Below, in pieces: positions 61,987-64,000 of a stretch of DNA of 64,000 nt; the first letter of the stretch is position 1; every line of letters starts with the position of its first letter. Below the pieces are notes generated by a model. The model was given only the letters and a program-made list of their open reading frames with translations. It was not told where the DNA came from and did not search any database. Source of the DNA: Sporofaciens musculi (GTDB lineage: Bacteria; Bacillota; Clostridia; Lachnospirales; Lachnospiraceae); contig NZ_WUQX01000001.1 in assembly GCF_009830285.1 (NCBI RefSeq), positions 2,356,501 through 2,420,500 of the forward strand. Direction: 5' to 3'. Made by a program: the position numbers and the translations under genes.

Positions 61987-63045
61987 CTAACATTCCCGCA
62001 GCTTCACAGCCGATGCAGCCCGTCTGCGCCGGTCCTCATCAATCGCCGCATAATGCTTCTTCGTAGTATTCACATCCTTATGGCCCAGTACGTCCGCCAC
62101 AAGGTAGATGTCTCCAGTTTCCTTATATAGAGTCGTACCATAGGTACTGCGCAGCTTATGTGGGGTAATCTTCTTATTGGGCGTCACCTGGCGGGCATAT
62201 TTTTTTACCATATTCTCAATGGCCTGGATACCCATACGGCGTTTCTGGGTGGATAAAAACAAGGCGTTCTCATGACCAGAAAGAGGAGCAACAGACTTAC
62301 GGCTTCCTTCAATATAAGCAGAAAGAGCGTCTGCAACTTCATCGCCAAAATACACGGTCATCTGGTTGCCGCCCTTACGGGTGACGGTAATCCCATTATT
62401 CTTAAAATCTACGTCGCTTATGTCAAGTCCCACACATTCTGATACACGGATGCCGGTTCCAAGGAGCAGGGTTAGAATCGCCAAGTCTCGGTCCCTGGTC
62501 TTATTATAATAGGTAAGGGCTTGACCAGATAGCTGGCTTCCACAGTTCTCCACAAAATCTAAGAGCAGCGCCACTTCATCAGTATCCAGCCTTATAATGG
62601 CCTTATCGTGGAGCTTCGGCATATCCACCAGAAGAGTGGGATTCTTAGTGATAATCTGATGCTTATAGTAGTAATTATAGAAACTGCGAAGGGCCGACAT
62701 CTTGCGGGAAAGTCCCTTTTCTCCATTGGTAATCAGTTCATTTTCCCGCTCATAAACCTTCAGATATTCCATGTATTCCTCAATGTCCACAGGCTCTAAC
62801 TTCTCAAGGTCATCCACACGAAACTGCTCAATGGAATAATTCTTGTATACAGGATTGTTCTCCATTAGAAAATGAAAAAAAATACGGACGTCGTATGCAT
62901 AGTTAATCCTTGTCTTTGCCGAGGATTTGGGCTCGATTGCCCGAAAATAATCTTTTGCAAACGGCGGCAGAGATTTTAGAACTTCCCGCAGGCGGATGGT
63001 CTGGTCAATACGCGTCTGCTCATGATAATTTCTTGTATCTGCCAT
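61987..63045 (-). CDS. Tyrosine recombinase (XerC/XerD-like)
   Basis: 352-aa tyrosine recombinase: N-terminal SAM-like core-binding domain (about 30-135) and catalytic domain with R200 (GTGIRVSE), K224, H296/R299 (HKLRS), H322 (GHKD) and Y332 (KKHYAAI), all present. Length is a little above XerC/D (about 300). In Clostridia this recombinase is chromosomal and near lexA; no attachment sites or element genes adjoin, so a Xer-type housekeeping role is more likely than an integrase. The ATG at 63045 has GGGAGG upstream; the longer frame to 63105 is not supported. Confidence 0.9.
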   Translation of the reverse strand: MADTRNYHEQTRIDQTIRLREVLKSLPPFAKDYFRAIEPKSSAKTRINYAYDVRIFFHFLMENNPVYKNYSIEQFRVDDLEKLEPVDIEEYMEYLKVYERENELITNGEKGLSRKMSALRSFYNYYYKHQIITKNPTLLVDMPKLHDKAIIRLDTDEVALLLDFVENCGSQLSGQALTYYNKTRDRDLAILTLLLGTGIRVSECVGLDISDVDFKNNGITVTRKGGNQMTVYFGDEVADALSAYIEGSRKSVAPLSGHENALFLSTQKRRMGIQAIENMVKKYARQVTPNKKITPHKLRSTYGTTLYKETGDIYLVADVLGHKDVNTTKKHYAAIDEDRRRRAASAVKLREC

Positions 63046-63255
63046 AAAAAAACCTCCCTTATTAATTAAATACACTATATATTGAAAGAACTCCCAAACC
63101 CTCAATATATGTGATAATATGGATAATTATAACATAAATGTTGCTTTTTGTCTACATCTTTTGGAAAAATCGGTATTTGTCGTATAGATCTATCTGACGC
63201 TATTGCCCCTTCAATCCGCCCAAAAATTGTAATTTATTGCCTATGAAAATATTTC

Positions 63256-63282
63256 CGAACATATTTTCTAAACATCTGTTTG
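63256..63282. promoter_or_regulatory. Two tandem LexA (SOS) boxes
   Basis: CGAACATATTTTCT (63256-63269) matches the Gram-positive SOS box CGAACATATGTTCG closely, and TAAACATCTGTTTG (63269-63282) has intact AAAC/GTTT half-sites. They abut and the second overlaps the lexA -35 box. Confidence 0.75.
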
Positions 63283-63308
63283 CTATTTTATATATCTTGT
63301 GGTAAAAT
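63280..63308 (+). promoter_or_regulatory. lexA promoter
   Basis: TTGCTA (63280-63285), 17-nt spacer, TAAAAT (63303-63308). It lies 74 nt before the ATG and overlaps the downstream LexA box, as expected for autoregulation. Confidence 0.65.
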
Positions 63309-63381
63309 ATATTTATGAAATTTGTAAGGAACAGGATTTCTTTGTGAAAGTTTTATAAATATTACGAAAAGGAGGTTTCAT

Positions 63382-63999
63382 ATGGGACAAGGTAAGATAA
63401 GTCCAAAGCAGAAGGAAATATTAGAATATATCAAATCACAGATATTAGAACGGGGGTTTCCTCCAGCAGTCAGGGATATCTGCGAGGCGGTTCATCTAAA
63501 GTCTACATCCTCGGTTCATTCACATCTTGAGACCCTTGAGAAGAACGGTTATATCCGCCGTGACCCCACCAAGCCGAGAGCCATTGAGATATTGGATGAT
63601 TCCTTTAATTTTATGCGCCGTGAGATGGTGAATGTTCCGATTATCGGACGTGTGGCCGCAGGGGAACCCATATTGGCTGACCAGAACATTGAGAACTACT
63701 TTCCCATTCCGATGGAGTATATGCCTAATACTCCCACCTTTATGCTCAAGGTAAAGGGGGAAAGCATGATTAACGCAGGCATTCTAAGTGGTGATTTGGT
63801 GCTTGTGGAGCAGATTTCGATTGCACAGAACGGCGACATGGTGGTTGCCCTGATTGATGAAGGTGCCACTGTGAAGACATTTTATAAGGAAGACGGACAT
63901 ATCCGCCTCCAGCCAGAGAATGATACGATGGAGCCAATCATTGTAGTGGATGTACAGATTCTTGGTAAAGTGATTGGCGTTTTTCGATTTTTTAACTAA
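63382..63999 (+). CDS. lexA: SOS repressor LexA
   Basis: 205-aa SOS repressor-protease. Winged HTH at about 1-65 ([27 protein letters not shown]), self-cleavage bond A93-G94 (RVAAGEP), catalytic S128 (GESM) and K165 (ATVKTF). RBS AAGGAGG. Complete in the window, ending one base before the edge. Confidence 0.97.
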   Translation: MGQGKISPKQKEILEYIKSQILERGFPPAVRDICEAVHLKSTSSVHSHLETLEKNGYIRRDPTKPRAIEILDDSFNFMRREMVNVPIIGRVAAGEPILADQNIENYFPIPMEYMPNTPTFMLKVKGESMINAGILSGDLVLVEQISIAQNGDMVVALIDEGATVKTFYKEDGHIRLQPENDTMEPIIVVDVQILGKVIGVFRFFN

Positions 64000-64000
64000 A

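Noticed and set aside
61987-63045. Integrase marking a prophage or integrative element
   Set aside because: No attachment repeats, excisionase, or phage or conjugation genes nearby; flanked by ttcA-like and lexA, so a Xer-type recombinase is more likely.
1-64000. CRISPR array, tRNA, rRNA or insertion sequence
   Set aside because: No regularly spaced repeats, no cloverleaf with a CCA or T-loop consensus, and no transposase were seen by eye; an automated scan (tRNAscan-SE, a CRISPR finder) was not possible.

Overview
The window is a chromosomal segment of a low-to-mid GC Gram-positive anaerobe. Several things point to the class Clostridia, most likely the family Lachnospiraceae: sporulation-type genes (YqfD, SpoVB/MurJ-like), DUF896, DUF4250 and DUF4321 small proteins, the mreBCD-PBP2-minCDE-rodA-mgsA gene order, sepF-ylmH-lspA-rluD, frequent GTG/TTG starts behind strong AGGAGG sites, and a MiaB with an N-terminal extension. 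I saw no tRNA, rRNA, CRISPR array or insertion sequence. Almost all genes are on the + strand.

Layout. (1) 1-5.9 kb: 3' part of yqfD, then phoH-like, ybeY, a SpoVB-like flippase, an anchored BofC-like protein, DUF896, 5-formyl-THF cyclo-ligase and DUF4250. (2) 5.9-8.5 kb: a rearranged locus in which a displaced 5' fragment of miaB, an LPD3-like (polyvalent/toxin-associated) gene and intact miaB are strung together; two copies of a hairpin that overlaps the end of the LPD3-type coding sequence flank the insert. (3) 8.5-13.4 kb: a cytoplasmic GH127 arabinofuranosidase on the minus strand, divergent from an alkaline-phosphatase-superfamily enzyme and a small membrane protein. (4) 13.4-17.5 kb: AT-rich accessory DNA with a half-size ABC exporter behind a leader peptide and mutually exclusive hairpins, then three tandem decayed copies of a PD-(D/E)XK (Rpn-like) gene. 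(5) 17.6-23.3 kb: a two-gene unit ending in a 1727-residue DUF4132 protein. (6) 23.4-33.9 kb: mutS-mutL-miaA and the ynbB-like lyase, split by a complete restriction-modification island that looks like a Type IIH (AhdI-like, M plus half-S, separate PD-ELK nuclease, controller protein) system. (7) 33.9-43.4 kb: accessory genes: MNT-HEPN pair, flavoproteins, AraC regulator, an internally deleted MATE transporter, GNAT, DUF3795, AAA-ATPase/nuclease, PAP2. (8) 43.6-54.4 kb: cell-shape and division cluster (DUF4321, radC, mreBCD, PBP2, minCDE, rodA, mgsA, a D,D-carboxypeptidase lipoprotein). (9) 54.5-61.2 kb: YhcC-like radical SAM, an anchored HlyD-like protein, yggS, sepF, ylmH, lspA, rluD, a cytidylate-kinase-like protein. 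(10) 61.2-64 kb: ttcA-like and a tyrosine recombinase on the minus strand, then lexA with two LexA boxes in its promoter.

The housekeeping parts work together in mismatch repair and tRNA modification (mutSL, miaA, miaB), envelope elongation (MreBCD, PBP2, RodA, carboxypeptidase), septum placement (MinCDE, SepF) and SOS control. The accessory parts are mainly defence or conflict related: the Type IIH system, the MNT-HEPN pair, the LPD3 gene and the nuclease pseudogenes. The most interesting signals are the LPD3/miaB duplication with its coding-region hairpin, the Type IIH island with palindromic operators, the complementary nuclease pseudogenes, and the three-armed leader before the ABC exporter.
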